Source: Microglena sp. YARC (lineage: Eukaryota > Chlorophyta > Chlorophyceae > Chlamydomonadales > Chlamydomonadaceae). From it: DNA of 64,000 nucleotides. The stretch lies in assembly GCA_022414725.1 (NCBI GenBank), contig CM039462.1:96292876-96356875 (forward strand), in the 5' to 3' direction. Below are positions 43,647 to 53,788 of this stretch, one piece after another. The notes beneath the pieces are model-generated. The model saw only the letters and a list, made by a program, of their open reading frames with translations, did not search any database and was not told the DNA's origin. Position 1 is the stretch's first letter; each line of letters starts with the position of its first letter. Made by a program: the position numbers and the translations under genes.

Positions 43647-43656
43647 CTGAGAGTTC

Positions 43657-46600
43657 CTACTTGTTGGTAACTCCCAACCCGAGCCTGCACAGCTCAAACT
43701 TGCACCTAGGCAGGATTTTAGTGAGTACATCTGCCACCATTTCCTCAGTGGAGATGTAGGTGAAGGTCACCTCTGACCTTGCCACTCGCTCACGCGCAAA
43801 GTGGTGCACAACATCAATATGCTTCGTGCGCACGCATGAGATGGGGTTCTTCAGCAGCTTAATGGCTGCTTGGTTGTCACCGTAGATAGGTACTGCTCCT
43901 AGCACCATTCCAAACTCAGGTAGAAGCTTCCTGAACCAGAGTGCTTCCTTGACAGCTGCACCAGCAGCCATGTACTCAGCCTCTGTGGTGGAGTGCGCCA
44001 CCGTGGGCTGCAGTCGGCTCTGCCAGGAGACCACAGCTCCATTCAGCCTGAAAGCGTAGCCAGTCGTCGACCTGCGTGTGTCAGTGTCTCCAGCGAAGTC
44101 TGAGTCAGCGTAGCCCTGAAGCTCCAGCAGATCACTGCCTCCAAAGAACAACCCATAGTTCAGAGTGCCAGAAATGTACGCCAACACATGCTTTGCAGCA
44201 GCCAGGTGGTCCTCAGTGGGGTTTGCCATGTACCTGGCCAAAGCTCCCACTGACTGTGAGAGGTCAGGCCTGGTGCACACTGCAAGATGCATCAGAGACC
44301 CAATGATCTCGCTGTAGCTCACAACAGTCTGGTCCATAGGCTCTCCTGCCTTGGTCAGCTTGGTGGCTGGGGATAGTGGCACCTTCTTTGACTTGGCATG
44401 TGAGGCAAACTTGTCCATGAGGTCAGCCACATACCTTTTCTGAGTCAAGAGGAGTGTCTTCATCCCTCTGTCCCTGATGATGTCCATACCAAGGTAGAAG
44501 GAGGATTCCCCCCATGTCCTTGATTTTTGAAGACTTCAGCCAGCTTTGGTTTTCACTAGTGTGACTCCTTCCGCTAAACCGGCAATCAGGATGTCGTCCA
44601 CATGGATTAGCACATAGGTCCAGTCACCAGAGCCAGCCATCATGATGAACAATCCAGGGTCGGCCACAGAGGCATTAAAGCCAATGGCCTCCAGCTGGGA
44701 GCGCAAGTTTGCATACCAAGCACGGGGGCTCTGCTTCAGACCATAGAGAGTCTTGCGCAAATGGCATGCGCGGTCGCTTCCCCCAACTGCAAAACCTGGA
44801 GGTTGCTGCATCCACAGATCCTCTTCCAGTTCCCCATTGAGGAACGCGTTGGCAACGTCCAGCTGATGCAGTTCAAGATCGCGGTGAGCTGTGACAGCCA
44901 AGAGGGTGCGCAGAGTTGCGTGCTTCCCTACAGGTGCATATATCTCACCGTAGTCGAGACCCTCCCGCTGCCTGCATCCAACAACTACCAGGCGAGCCTT
45001 GTAGCGCTCGATGTTACCGGTAGCGTCTCGCTTCCTCTTGAAGATCCACTTGACAGGGAGTACATTGGTTCCAGGGGGTCTGTCCGTAACCTCCCAAGTC
45101 TTGTTGTGGAGCAGAGCTGCATACTCTTCATCCATTGCAAGCTTCCACTGCTGAGCTTCGGGACCTGCGAGAGCTTCCTTCACAGACACTGGCTCAGGCT
45201 GAAGTTCAACAACAGCAGCTGAGCTGGCCCACCACTCTGAAGGTGCCTGCCTGAGTCTGTATGATCGCCGCGGAGGAGGTGCATCTTGAGTAGACAGTGG
45301 AGCAATGTCCTCATCTTCCTCATCTGAGTCAGTATCCATGTGCAAAGGGGGCAAGTCTTCGTCCTCACTGTCAGCTTCATCCGTCGGGGTAGTGGGTGCT
45401 GCTGGTGAGGTGCCAGAAGGTTCACTAACTGGTTCCTCATCCAGCTTGATGTCTACAATGCACAGTGGCTCATCATTCATATGGGCCGGTGGCGTCGGCG
45501 TGTTGTATGGGAAGACACCCTCATGGAAGGTAACATCCCGAGCCACACGCACAGTCTTGCCGTCTGGATCCAGGATCCGGTATGCCTTGGAGTTGGCGTC
45601 GTACCCAATGAAGACACCTGGTCTGCTTACAGCATCCAGCTTGCGCCGCTTCAGCTTGGGAACATGGGCAAAGGCCTTGCACCCAAAAATCTTGAAGTGG
45701 GATACTTCTGGGACTGACCCTGTCAGCAGCTGATGAGGCGTAAGCTCCCGGCCACTGACTGGGGAGGCATTCCTTAAGGTGTTAGCTGTCTGTAGGCCCT
45801 CGGCCCAAAGGTAGAAGGGGCCACCACTGTGAAGGAGTAGGGCCCTAACCTTTTCCATTAGGGTCCTGTTCAAACGCTCCGCCGCGCCATTGCTCTCTGG
45901 GCTGTAAGGGGCTGTGGTTTGATGGACAATCCCTCTGGAAGCAAAGAAGGCAGCGAGTTCACCATTGCAGAATTCTCCTCCTCTGTCCGAGCGCACTATC
46001 TTGACAGTGATGCCATGTTGAGTCTGCAGCATGAGAATGAGTTCATGCAAGGCTGCTGATGCCTGGTCCTTGGTCTTCAGCATGATGACAAAGCTGTACC
46101 TGGAGTGGTCCTCCAACACACCCAGGAAGTACTTGCTCTGCCCTAGAGAGGCAGGTGTGATAGGACCACATAGGTCCACATGAAGCAATCCCTTCACAGG
46201 TGCTGACTTACTGGCAGGAAAAGGATCGCGGGTCTGCTTCGACAGCACACAAGCCTCGCAGGGATCCTTGAAGTCCTTGAATGCCTCAGCTTCTACCTTC
46301 ATGCCATGTACCATCTGCTTGGCCTGCAGAGTGGCCAAGTTTGTCATCCCCAGATGACCAAACCTGGCATGCCAAAGCTCCGGCGTCTCAACTGCAGCGC
46401 ACACAGTACCGTCAGTAAAAAGAGGAGCAACTGGCATGTCTGCCTCGGGCACCATCCCCTCCACCTCATACACGCCGTTGATGCAAACCGCTTCGATGCG
46501 CACACCATTCTTGGCAAAGATACAACGTGTGTCGTCCCAGTATTCTATCTGAGCTCCGTTCCGCATAACGCTTGAGAGGGAGATCAGATTTATGGCAGAT

Positions 46601-47640
46601 GCAGGGACATAATGGACATTCTGCAGCTGAACATACTCTCCATTTACAGATTCCAGGAAGACGTCGCCAGCGTACTCCGCCCGATGTCCCACTCCGATAG
46701 CAAACCTGAATTGGAGTGGTGTATCCAGGTGTCTGATGTTCACAAGCAGATCGCGGTTCCCCGTGATGTTGTGGGAAGCACCTGAGTCCAGCATCCAAGT
46801 CACTTCACCAATCAAAGGGGGCAAGTCCTCATCAGTGAGTGCAGCATTGCCACCCGAGCAGGTGAAGGCAGTGGCGACTGTGGCGTTGTTACCCGGCTGG
46901 GTCTTGGGAGTATACTTCCCGGAGGCTTTGTCAGATTTCTTCTTGCGACAATCCTTTGCAATGTGACCCGCGTTACCACAGTAGTAGCAGGTCCTCTTGT
47001 CCTTGTCCGTGGTCTGACCCGGATGCGCCTGGCCTGGACGCGATGGGGGGGTGCCGCCATGTCCAGCAAGAGCAGAGCCGTGGGCCTCAGCTCTGGTACG
47101 ATCATCCTTCCTACTCATCCTTGCTTCAGCAATCAAGAGTCTGGCCAGGACATCACTCATATCCGAGTTGTCCTCTGCCTCCAGGATTTGGACTGCTGTG
47201 TCAAACTCCTTAGGCAGTCCATTCAACATAGTGCTGATCAGGTCAGCAGAAGAGGTGGTATCCCCTGCTGCTGCAAGCTGATCCCTGAATGACTCCGCAC
47301 GGGCAGTGTACTTGGCTACAGTCTCCTTGGGCTCCTTCTTCAGTTGCGCCAGCTCTCGGCGCATCAGATTCAAGCGAGCCCTGGACTTGTTCTTGTGCAG
47401 CTCCTCAAGCTTCAACCACATGCCCTTGGCAGTCTTCTCATTCTTGATGAAGGGCACTAGGTGATCCTTCACCTGAATGACCAGCAAGGATCTTGCTTGC
47501 AGATCATCCTCAGGGTCCACCGTGTCCTCTGAAATAGCCTTGGACACCTTCTTCAAGGCAAGGCATGCCATCATCCTAACACTCCAGACCCCATAATTGT
47601 TGTCATCCAACTTGGGCATAGAGACCCTTGTGTCCTCCAT
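43657..47640 (-). CDS. Copia 1b gag-pol polyprotein (one or two frameshifts)
   Basis: ATG at 47640 (MEDTRVSMPKLDDNNYGVW). An upstream in-frame ATG at 47697 exists, but the homologous 1a copy supports 47640. In order: gag (about residues 1-215), CCHC knuckle CYYCGNAGHIAKDC (about 218-231), protease MLDSGASHNIT (about 283), integrase zinc region HARFGHLGM...CEACVLSKQ, core with LHVDLCGP, VRSDRGGEF and ESNGAAERLNR (all three acidic residues kept). Then RT with LHQLDVANAFLNGE, YGLKQSPRAW and HVDDILIAG. The main frame stops at 44536. RNase H continues in another frame from about 44487 (ADSDFAGDTDTRRSTTGYAF, STTEAEYMAA) to the stop at 43657. Gag-pol is a single frame, as in many plant and algal copia elements. 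The shift near 44500 probably inactivates the copy. Confidence 0.93.
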
Positions 47641-47861
47641 TGTAAAGCAGATGGATGAGGTAGAGAAGGTTGCAGAAGGGGGTTTGCAGTCCAGCAAAAA
47701 GATGGAGCAGTCCAGCTTCAGACAACTATGCAGTCCAGCACAGTACTAGGAGCTGAAGAGGAGGGGGGCTGTGCAGTCCAGCACAACAAAGCAGTCCAGC
47801 TAAAAGGAGGGGCAATCCAGCCAGCTCCAATTCAATCCGCAGTGGGGTGCAATCCAGCACT

Positions 47862-47883
47862 TTAGCGCGATGAGCCCATAACC
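47862..47883 (-). promoter_or_regulatory. Copia 1b primer-binding site (half tRNA-iMet)
   Basis: TTTAGCGCGATGAGCCCATAAC lies directly against the LTR end. Its complement pairs with the D-to-anticodon half of initiator tRNA-Met, ending at the base where copia primers are cleaved (CAUAAC). Confidence 0.75.
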
Positions 47884-48613
47884 TGAAGAATAAATAGGCT
47901 CGGGACCAGAGAGAGAGTAAGTGGTGATTACATCAGAAACAAAACAACTACAAAGAGAAGCGAATGCCTTAGAACTGACAAGTGGGAACAGGCAATGTAC
48001 AAGAAGCAGGCAAAAAGCCTTCAATATCTAAGCAAAGCAATTAGAACTAAGAGTCAGAGTATCAAAGCAGAGAGAAAGAGAGAGCTGCAAACAAAGCTGA
48101 ACAACTAGCTTTGAACTAATGCGCGCAGTCAGATGCGCGCGAACAGATTCGCTCGGTCAGATGCGCGCGAACAAATGCGCGCGTGTCTCAGCTTTCTGGA
48201 GCACCAAAGATCATAGCAAGAGACGCAGTAATGGCAGTAGAACAGTAAATCTTACCTGGGGACCAGAGAGAGAGTAAGTGGTACTCAGCTCTCGTGGGTC
48301 CCCTTTTATACTGTTCGGGAGGGAATTTACGGAAGGCATCTTTGGAAGATTCCACCGGTAGATTCCTTCAGTAGCTACCGCGAAGCATCCCTAACCCGGC
48401 CATTGGGCGGTAATAACCGGTTGGGGACCAAGGGTAACTCATACTCACAACATATTACTACTGGCTCAATGGTGTAGCGGCATGAGCTATTCGGAGATTC
48501 GACAAGGGTTCGAATCCCCTTGGGGCAGCGTTTTGCCTTTACCTAATTGGCATCACATGATTTCTAGTCCGACATCAAATATCACAAGGCAAGTGCTAAC
48601 TGATATTCTAATA
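47884..48613 (-). repeat. 5' LTR of copia 1b (730 bp)
   Basis: TGAAGAATAAATAGG to TATTCTAATA, the last bases changed from ACA. Contains the tRNA-like segment at 48463-48527. Confidence 0.9.
48463..48527 (+). other. tRNA-like segment in the copia-1 LTR
   Basis: GGCTCAATGGTGTAGCGGCA ... GGTTCGAATCCCCTTGGGGC. TGGTGTAGCGG fits a Pol III A box and GGTTCGAATCC is a perfect B box, 37 nt apart. The outer bases can form a partial acceptor stem (GCTC with GGGC or GAGC), but the anticodon arm is unclear, so it is probably a tRNA relic rather than a working tRNA. Copies lie at about 3535, 16010 and 17168. Confidence 0.55.
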
Positions 48614-49196
48614 GGGAACCAGCAAAAGGCGCAACTGATAAAACCTAGCCCTTTGTGACCAAGGAGAAAAGACCAAAGAAAAAGACAAGAACAGCTAAGG
48701 GACAGCTAAGGGACGGACACCACCTGGGTAACGTAAGGGACAAAGGAGGACAGGAACAGAAGACAAACAAACCAGAAAGGCAAGAAGAAGCCCAAAACAG
48801 TAAGCCCAAGAGAAGGGGCTTGGACTAGTAAGAAAAAAGACCTATGAAGGGGGGGGCCAAAACATTGCAACCTCTAACAGTCACCGAATCAGAAGACTGA
48901 AAGAGGAGATGTAAACTAGGGGGAATTATAAGGAAAACTATGCGAGAAACTAAGATAAAAAAGGGGGGAGGGGGGGGGGGGGTAACTAAGGAGGAAACTA
49001 AGGAGGGGGCTAAGGTTGGAAACTTAACTAGGGGAAGCAAACTAAATGAGAAACTGCTAGAACAAGCCAAAAGCAAGGACGAAACCAGAAAAGAAGAAAG
49101 ACAACTTGAAGCAAAGCGAAATTCCTAAAAGACTAGTCTAGTCAGGTAAACAACAGGAACGTAGACAGTATCAAGATCTAGATCTTGATCTGTATC
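48614..49196 (-). mobile_element. LINE-A copy A3, 3' UTR
   Basis: Continues the tail at 43089-43125: CCAGCAAAAGGCGCAACTGA, the terminal stem-loop complement, then the G/A-rich complement of the 3' UTR with a 12-G tract near 48970. Confidence 0.85.
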
Positions 49197-49273
49197 TTTT
49201 TTTTTTTTTTTTTTTTTTAGTTGTGAAAGGACTTTCACCCCAGGAGGTGGGTCTCCCGACACAAACCAGCGAC
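49197..49273 (-). mobile_element. Family-C 3' tip
   Basis: Poly(T) of about 22, then AGTTGTGAAAGGACTTTCAC and CCCAGGAGGTGGGTCTCCCG through CAGCGACAC. This is only the last ~55 bp of family C, inserted within LINE-A3. Confidence 0.85.
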
Positions 49274-49560
49274 ACTTAGCTCAGATCTGGACATTGGCCG
49301 TGGTCCAGAACTGGAACGTGGCCGTGAGGTGTGTCCAAATCTGGAACCTGATCCTGATGTGGGTCAGGGTCTTGATCTTGGGCTAGGGCTGGATCTAGGT
49401 CAGGGTCTAGATCAGGGTCTAGAGCGGGGCTTGGGCTGGAACTAGGTCAGGGTCCAGATCAGGGTCTAGAGCTGGGGCTTGGGCTGGGTCTGGGTCAGGG
49501 TCTAGAGCAGGGTCTAGATCCGGGGAATGGGCTGGATCTGGGTCGAGGTCTAGATCTAGG
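49274..49560 (-). repeat. LINE-A3 AGATCT/CTAGACC repeat region
   Basis: LINE-A3 resumes with TTAGCTCAGATCTGG and then degenerate repeats of GGGTCTAGATC, GGGGCTTGGGCTGG. The same LINE continues at 50207-50295. Confidence 0.8.
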
Positions 49561-50206
49561 GTGTCACGCGCGAACGCGTGCCTAAACACGACGTACGTAA
49601 CACGCCAACCTGTCAGTACACGCTGTCGCAAGCGAACACCACGTGCCACACCACGTGCCAAGCGCAGCTACCCCGCAGCTGCGGCAATATATTCCCATAT
49701 CCAATTGCAACCCGGTTGGCATCAGATGCCGGCCAGGACAGCATCATTCCACATCTCAATTCCTGAAGCCCTAAGCAATGAATGAGTTCGCGGCACAATA
49801 AAGAGAGCAGCGAGCTGAACACAACCCTCACTCGTCTTTTGTCTCTCAGGTGCGTTCAGATAGTGTTACCGAGTCGTATTGATGATGCTGCCTGTTGACA
49901 GACCTCATCTTGATTGCCCATTCAGCCTATTGTGAGCCGGCCGATCCCATCTGTGCCCTTTGCTCGGTTACTACCAAAGCTGGCCTTGGCTGATAGGTAT
50001 TGATAACACGTAACCATTCCACCCTCCAGCAGCCGAGCCCACCCGTGCCCTTTGCTCGGTTACTAGCAAAGCTGCCCTTGGCTGATTGGTATTGATAACA
50101 CCTAACCATTCCAGCCTCCAGCAGCCGACAGAGCCCATCCGTGCTCTTGACTCGATAGCTAGCTAAGCCGCCCCTGGTTGACTAATATTAATAGCTAGTA
50201 AACCAA
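49561..50206. mobile_element. Unclassified 645-bp insertion in LINE-A3
   Basis: Sits between two adjacent parts of LINE-A. Begins TGTCACGCGCGAACGCGTG, has AATAAAGAGAGCAGCGAGC near 49797, and contains three ~90-bp tandem units (CCCGTGCCCTTTGCTCGGTT, 49925-50180). The TG start and AATAAA suggest a solo LTR, but I cannot define its right end or a clean target duplication. Confidence 0.5.
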
Positions 50207-50372
50207 CTTGGGCTGGGTCTGGGTCTTGGTCTAGGTCTGGGTCTGGGTCTGGGATTGTAGGGAGCGCTGGGGCCATGGGGATTTTTATTTCCCTTCGGTC
50301 TTTTCTCCTCTGTCACAAAGGGCTAGGTTTCATCAGTTGCGCATTTCCCTGGTTCCCCCCTTTGTAAAAAAA
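50207..50372. mobile_element. End of LINE-A3 fragment and a short + strand LINE-A tail
   Basis: 50207-50295 is LINE-A on the - strand (GGGCTGGGTCTGGGTCTTGG ... GGAGCGCTGGGGCCATGGGG). 50296-50372 is only the last ~75 bp of LINE-A on the + strand with a 10-A tail. Confidence 0.8.
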
Positions 50373-50375
50373 AAA

Positions 50376-50860
50376 GGGGCTCATTTCTCTATCCTGCGCA
50401 GGACACGCAGGCTCAGTTACAAATGTGGTGTGGTCTACATCCCTTGTGATCTACAGTACCCTCGCTATATCGACCCTACTTGCGAGAGTAGGAAGGGGGT
50501 GGTGAGGTTCGATTCCTCAGTATTTTGGCGTCCTGGCCCTAAGCAAACCTTGTAGGGAAGTACTGTCGGATTTCTGCCCTCGTGGTGGTTGTCGAGTTAT
50601 GTCTCCTTGATTCCGCCTCTAACGACCATGGCAGGGAGCTTGTCTGCCGTGGTCAACAGGGGTAGTGGTGAATGTTCGTTTGGTCGTGGGTTGGTATCTC
50701 TCACCATCCCTAAGGGCGCCTACTTTGCATACTGTAGGAGTGGCACCACCATTCGAATTGAATCCTCTGTGTCCCTGGTTTGTGTCGGGAGACCCACCGC
50801 CATGTTGGTTGTCCCTCTGGTAACCAAGATTTGCGACAAGGATTGTGTTGTAGAGAACCA
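50376..50860 (+). mobile_element. Family-C copy
   Basis: Matches 6060-6480 and, inverted, 61020-61450: CAGGACACGCAGGCTCAG, GTTCGATTCCTCAGTATTTT, GGCAGGGAGCTTGTCTGCCG, CGTTTGGTCGTGGGTTGGTA. It loses similarity shortly after GGGAGACCCACC, so the tail is replaced. Confidence 0.8.
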
Positions 50861-51852
50861 CATTTTTTGCTGATTTAGCCACAAAGGCTAGGCTGTGATA
50901 ATGTGTTGCCATGGATTGTCTCATAGGTAACCATGATTTGCGACCAGGATTGTTTTCTAGGGCAACCAATTGTTGGTAGGTTTACAAATAGAGTAATCAG
51001 GAGAAATTGATACCCAGTCTCGTTTTAATGTATGGATAAATTTATAATTGAGATCAAAGCAACACAGTGATCTTTTACACAGCAAATTTGACAGCCCGAT
51101 TTGTATGGAACCACTTGTGAGCAATATCGGGCGTGCCAGATGCTTAATGATTGTGCTTTTCTAAATCTACACCTGAGTATCGGGCTGCCATATGCTTAAT
51201 GTTTCCGTCCCACCCAAGTCTACACCTGGGTATATGGCTGCCATATATTTAATGTTTCTGCCCCACTCAAGTTTACAACAGGGTATATGGCTGCCATAAA
51301 CTTAATGTTTACGCCAAATTCCTTAAAACATCACTGGTGAAAGTCCTTTCACAACTAAAAAACAAACTGTGGATGTCTACTCTAGAACTCTCTGGTCCCC
51401 TTTTAGATTCCGTCAATGGTCAAAGTTTATATAAATCACAGGCAGTTTCTTAAAACTCCTGATTTCCTGCTGATAGATTTCTATAATGATATTGGATGTA
51501 CCTACAGTTTTTAATGCCTGTTTGGATCATTTTTCTATCATGTGGATGTCTACCCTAGATTTCTTGAACTCAGATTCTCAGATTTTTAGATATTGCCCCC
51601 TCTTTAATGAAATACAATTTTTAGTCAGAATCCCTGGCACTCTTGACTACCGGAGTACTAGGGATTGAGGGGGATAATATGTTAAGACTTATAGGTCGTA
51701 CCATGTGACACGCAAAAAAAAACGCGTGTCCTGTCGGCTAGAGGCTATTACTAGTCTACTAGCTATTGTACACAGGCCAGGCAGATGTACTGCTCTCCAG
51801 ATGCTCTGCTACTTGTGCATTGAGTATCGGCCTCTGCGCTATCTTATCTGTT
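50861..51852. other. AT-rich sequence with 63-bp repeats and a family-C tip
   Basis: 51105-51320 holds about three and a half ~63-bp units (GGGTATATGGCTGCCATA...CTTAATGTTT). 51331-51367 is a family-C tail, GTGAAAGTCCTTTCACAACT plus A. The rest has no recognisable gene. 51630-51700 shares CCGGAGTACTAGGGATTGAG-type words with 26030-26060. Confidence 0.6.
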
Positions 51853-51895
51853 AAGAGTTGCGCCATTTCCTGGTTCCCCCCTTTGTAAAAAAGTA
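51853..51895 (+). mobile_element. Very short LINE-A 3' end
   Basis: AGTTGCGCCATTTCCTGGTT then CCCCCCTTTGT and A. Only about 37 bp of LINE sequence precede the tail. Confidence 0.75.
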
Positions 51896-51978
51896 AAAGA
51901 GAGACACCACCTGCAGTCCATCGGGACGCAGACTACAAACTACCGTAGAGTGACCGTCCCAGTAATTTGTGTTTGAGC

Positions 51979-52300
51979 CTTTTTTTTTTTTTTTTTTTAC
52001 AAAGGGGGGAACCAGGAAAAGGCGCAACTGATAAAAACTAGCCCTTTGTGACCAAGGAGAAAAGACCAAAGAAAAAGACAAGAACGGCTAAGGGACCATG
52101 ATTGCACCAGCTTTTGCACCATGATTGGGGTCACTCCCGGTGACCAGGAGCCTTTTTTTTCTTTTTCTTTTTTTACATAGGGAGGAATCAGGAAAGGGAA
52201 CATCTGATAAAACCTAGCCCTATGTGACCAAGGAAGAAAAACCAAAGAAGAAGACTAGAAGACATGGACCAAAAGTCCGCTAAGACAAAAGATCCAAGAC
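51979..52300 (-). mobile_element. LINE-A tail with inverted 5' segment, then LINE-B tail
   Basis: 51979-52098 is an inverted LINE-A 3' end. It is followed by 52110-52153, a piece of LINE-A from 42417-42452 in the opposite orientation (TTTTGCACCATGATTGGGGT). 52154-52300 is a LINE-B 3' end on the - strand. Confidence 0.75.
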
Positions 52301-52329
52301 AAAAGCCTGTTGTGTGATCGGTAATGTTT

Positions 52330-52365
<36 letters not shown>

Positions 52366-52973
52366 CTACCGGGGCGGTCACTCTAATTCTGATTACCGTA
52401 GGCGCATGATATGTTGGCGGAAAACAGAGATGGCAGATGGCACCCAAAAGGGGCTAAAATCATGGCGGGTTTTAAAGTTGGCGGATGTTACAGATTTGGG
52501 GTGCTCCATAAATTGGCCCAGGTTAGCAATAAAGGATGGCGGAATCCTCTTTACATTTTCCAATTCAAACCAGATTCAAGTGTGACTAAGATGAGTTATT
52601 CTGGGCATAAGCAGGAGTATACAAAAAGGTTGGACCTGTCACCCTATGTAAAAAACTTGAAGAGGGCCGACCTCCCCTAAACCCTTCGACCCCCTGAATT
52701 TTAAAGTCCCCCCAACTTCACCCCCAGTTGAACCCCCTAAATTCAGGCCCCAACCTTATAGCACCCACCCTATAGCACCAATAGCTGCATGGCATGAAGT
52801 GGGGAAATAGCAGTGCCGTGGTGCCCTCGAGAGTGTGTGCGAGGTTTGAAAAAGGTAACAGCAAGAAAATAAGCCTTGTGCTTGGGCGTCGAACTTGAGA
52901 CCCTTCAAAAATATGTCAGACCTGCGGGCTCACCCTTGCTCACCTGCAAATTCCAAGTGAGCTGTACACTTCA
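52301..52973. other. CA microsatellite and decayed repeat sequence
   Basis: (CA)n lies at 52332-52362. 52380-52530 shares GTAGGCGCATG...TATGTTGGCGGA and GATGGCAGATGGC words with 59170-59300 inverted, so both belong to one unknown repeat. No gene seen. Confidence 0.6.
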
Positions 52974-53133
52974 GTTTTTTTTTTTACATAGGGAGGAACC
53001 AGGAAGGGAACATCTGATAAAACCTAGCCCTATGTGACCAAGGAAGAAAACCCAAGATGAAGACTAGAGGACTGGGACTAAAAGTCCGTTAAGACAAAGC
53101 ATCAGAAGACAAAAGACTAAAAGACTAGGGGAC
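52974..53133 (-). mobile_element. LINE-B copy, 3' tip (continues at 58662)
   Basis: Poly(T), ACATAGGGAGGAACCAGG and the complement of the LINE-B tail, up to GGGAC, the target duplication of copia 2. The LINE-B body continues at 58667. Confidence 0.85.
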
Positions 53134-53483
53134 TATCAGCTTGTATGCACTCCGTAGAGTAGACAGAGATGAAAGCAGCGGAACAGACGCACCAATCTAT
53201 ACACGGAGACGAGGATAGCATTACAAGGACAGGCGGACGCCAAAGGACACCAGCGGTGGGAGAGGCGGATGCCTGTAACCTGACTAGAACCTAAGCCAGG
53301 AATCTTAAGCCGGGCACAGGTAATACAGAGCGTGTCAGCGAGAGACCGGTGACGCAGCCAACAGGAAGCTGTCACTGAGTCATGAAGGATGACACAGTAC
53401 TGGCAGAGCCGATAGTTCTAAGGAAGTACATAAGTAGTCACCAAGTCATAAAACGCGTGAGAGCACCGCAATTCATGCTGACA
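53134..53483 (-). repeat. 3' LTR of copia 2
   Basis: TATCAGCTTGTATGCACTCC to CATGCTGACA in window orientation. On the sense strand it is TGT...TGATA, so it lacks the usual CA end. Confidence 0.9.
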
Positions 53484-53788
53484 CTCCACCTATGACACAG
53501 GTGACATACATTACTACTTCTCCACCTATGGCACTGGTGACATAGAACTATATGTAACAATAAAAAAAAAAAAAAAAACTCCGAAAAATCGAGAGAACTT
53601 CAAATGGAACCCAAAGGGTGATATGAAAGAATGAAACAAGGCAAAAACCAAAAATTTGCCAAGTTAGAAAAAGATGAAAACCGAATATCAAAGATGGGTA
53701 ACAACGGTATAGAAAACCCGATCCGGGAATAGGAGCCTAATGCCAAACAATGATAACCAATGAAACCAATGTAACAAAACAAATGACC
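53484..53788. other. Copia 2 region between RNase H and 3' LTR
   Basis: Contains two CTCCACCTATG(A/G)CAC repeats and a run of 18 A at 53562-53579. The purine-rich tract expected next to a 3' LTR on the sense strand would lie at 53484-53500, but only GGTGGAG is seen. Confidence 0.5.

Larger units (their letters stand above)
43126..48613 (-). mobile_element. Copia copy 1b, nearly intact Ty1/copia retrotransposon
   Basis: 5.5-kb element inserted in LINE-A3 with a perfect 5-bp duplication GGGAA (43121-43125 and 48614-48618). 5' LTR 47884-48613, PBS 47862-47883, polyprotein 47640-43657, 3' LTR 43126-43646 (shortened). The integrase-before-RT order and the motifs are those of Ty1/copia (Pseudoviridae-type) elements. 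Style resembles algal Osser-like elements, though I cannot confirm that without alignment. Confidence 0.95.
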
